This document shows, in pieces, positions 5,037 through 5,069 of a stretch of 5,069 nucleotides of DNA. The position numbers were made by a program, and so were the translations under genes. Each line of letters opens with the position of its first letter. The stretch's first letter is position 1. A model generated the notes under the pieces. The model worked only from the letters and a program-made list of their open reading frames with translations. It was not told the origin of the DNA and did not search any database. Source of the stretch: Omnitrophica WOR_2 bacterium RIFCSPHIGHO2_01_FULL_52_10 (lineage in GTDB: Bacteria; Omnitrophota; Gorgyraeia; Zapsychrales; Zapsychraceae); NCBI GenBank assembly GCA_001805565.1, contig MHGM01000069.1:1-5069 (forward strand), in the 5' to 3' direction.

Positions 5037-5069
5037 GGTCCTGATAAAAAGAAATGTTTCGGTAAAACG

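Noticed and set aside
5001..5069. Possible C-terminal tail of an upstream minus-strand gene ending at TGA 5003-5001
   Set aside because: Only 22 codons are visible, all three frames are open over this stretch, and I recognise no family, so it is not called.

Overview
The window reads as an ordinary bacterial biosynthetic region of intermediate GC content. Every credible gene is on the minus strand, so transcription runs from high to low coordinates. In that order it holds murA (peptidoglycan synthesis), trpG, trpD, trpC and trpF (the middle of tryptophan synthesis), a small unrecognised ORF of 58 codons, and the first 35 codons of an rsmE-like 16S rRNA methyltransferase that leaves the window at base 1. 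A murein enzyme means a peptidoglycan-making bacterium. Lys-rich proteins, tight trp gene overlaps and repeat-filled spacers would fit an uncultivated lineage such as Omnitrophota, but that placement is only a weak inference and nothing here proves a taxon.

Layout. Bases 4943-5069 are the murA leader: three degenerate 24-bp tandem repeats, the first containing most of a perfect 36-bp palindrome that ends right at the murA ribosome binding site. murA (420 aa) has its catalytic residues. A 90-bp spacer follows, largely filled by an inverted array of 7-bp units. trpG, trpD and trpC are packed with 4- and 8-nt overlaps and are probably translationally coupled. A 95-bp spacer between trpC and trpF holds a second inverted heptamer array of the same design but different sequence. 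After trpF come the small ORF and about 200 bp without a gene (107-310), which carry two diverged tandem copies of a stem-loop element. Each copy resembles a factor-independent terminator on the plus strand, opposite to all the genes.

How the genes work together. TrpG supplies ammonia for anthranilate synthase, TrpD attaches phosphoribose to anthranilate, TrpF isomerises the product and TrpC closes the indole ring. trpE, trpB and trpA are not in the window, so the pathway must be completed elsewhere. No trp leader peptide, T-box or attenuator was recognised.

No new enzymatic, defence or mobile system is visible. The observations most worth a second look are all non-coding: the two heptamer inverted arrays, the duplicated plus-strand stem-loops, and the murA-leader palindrome with its 24-bp repeats.
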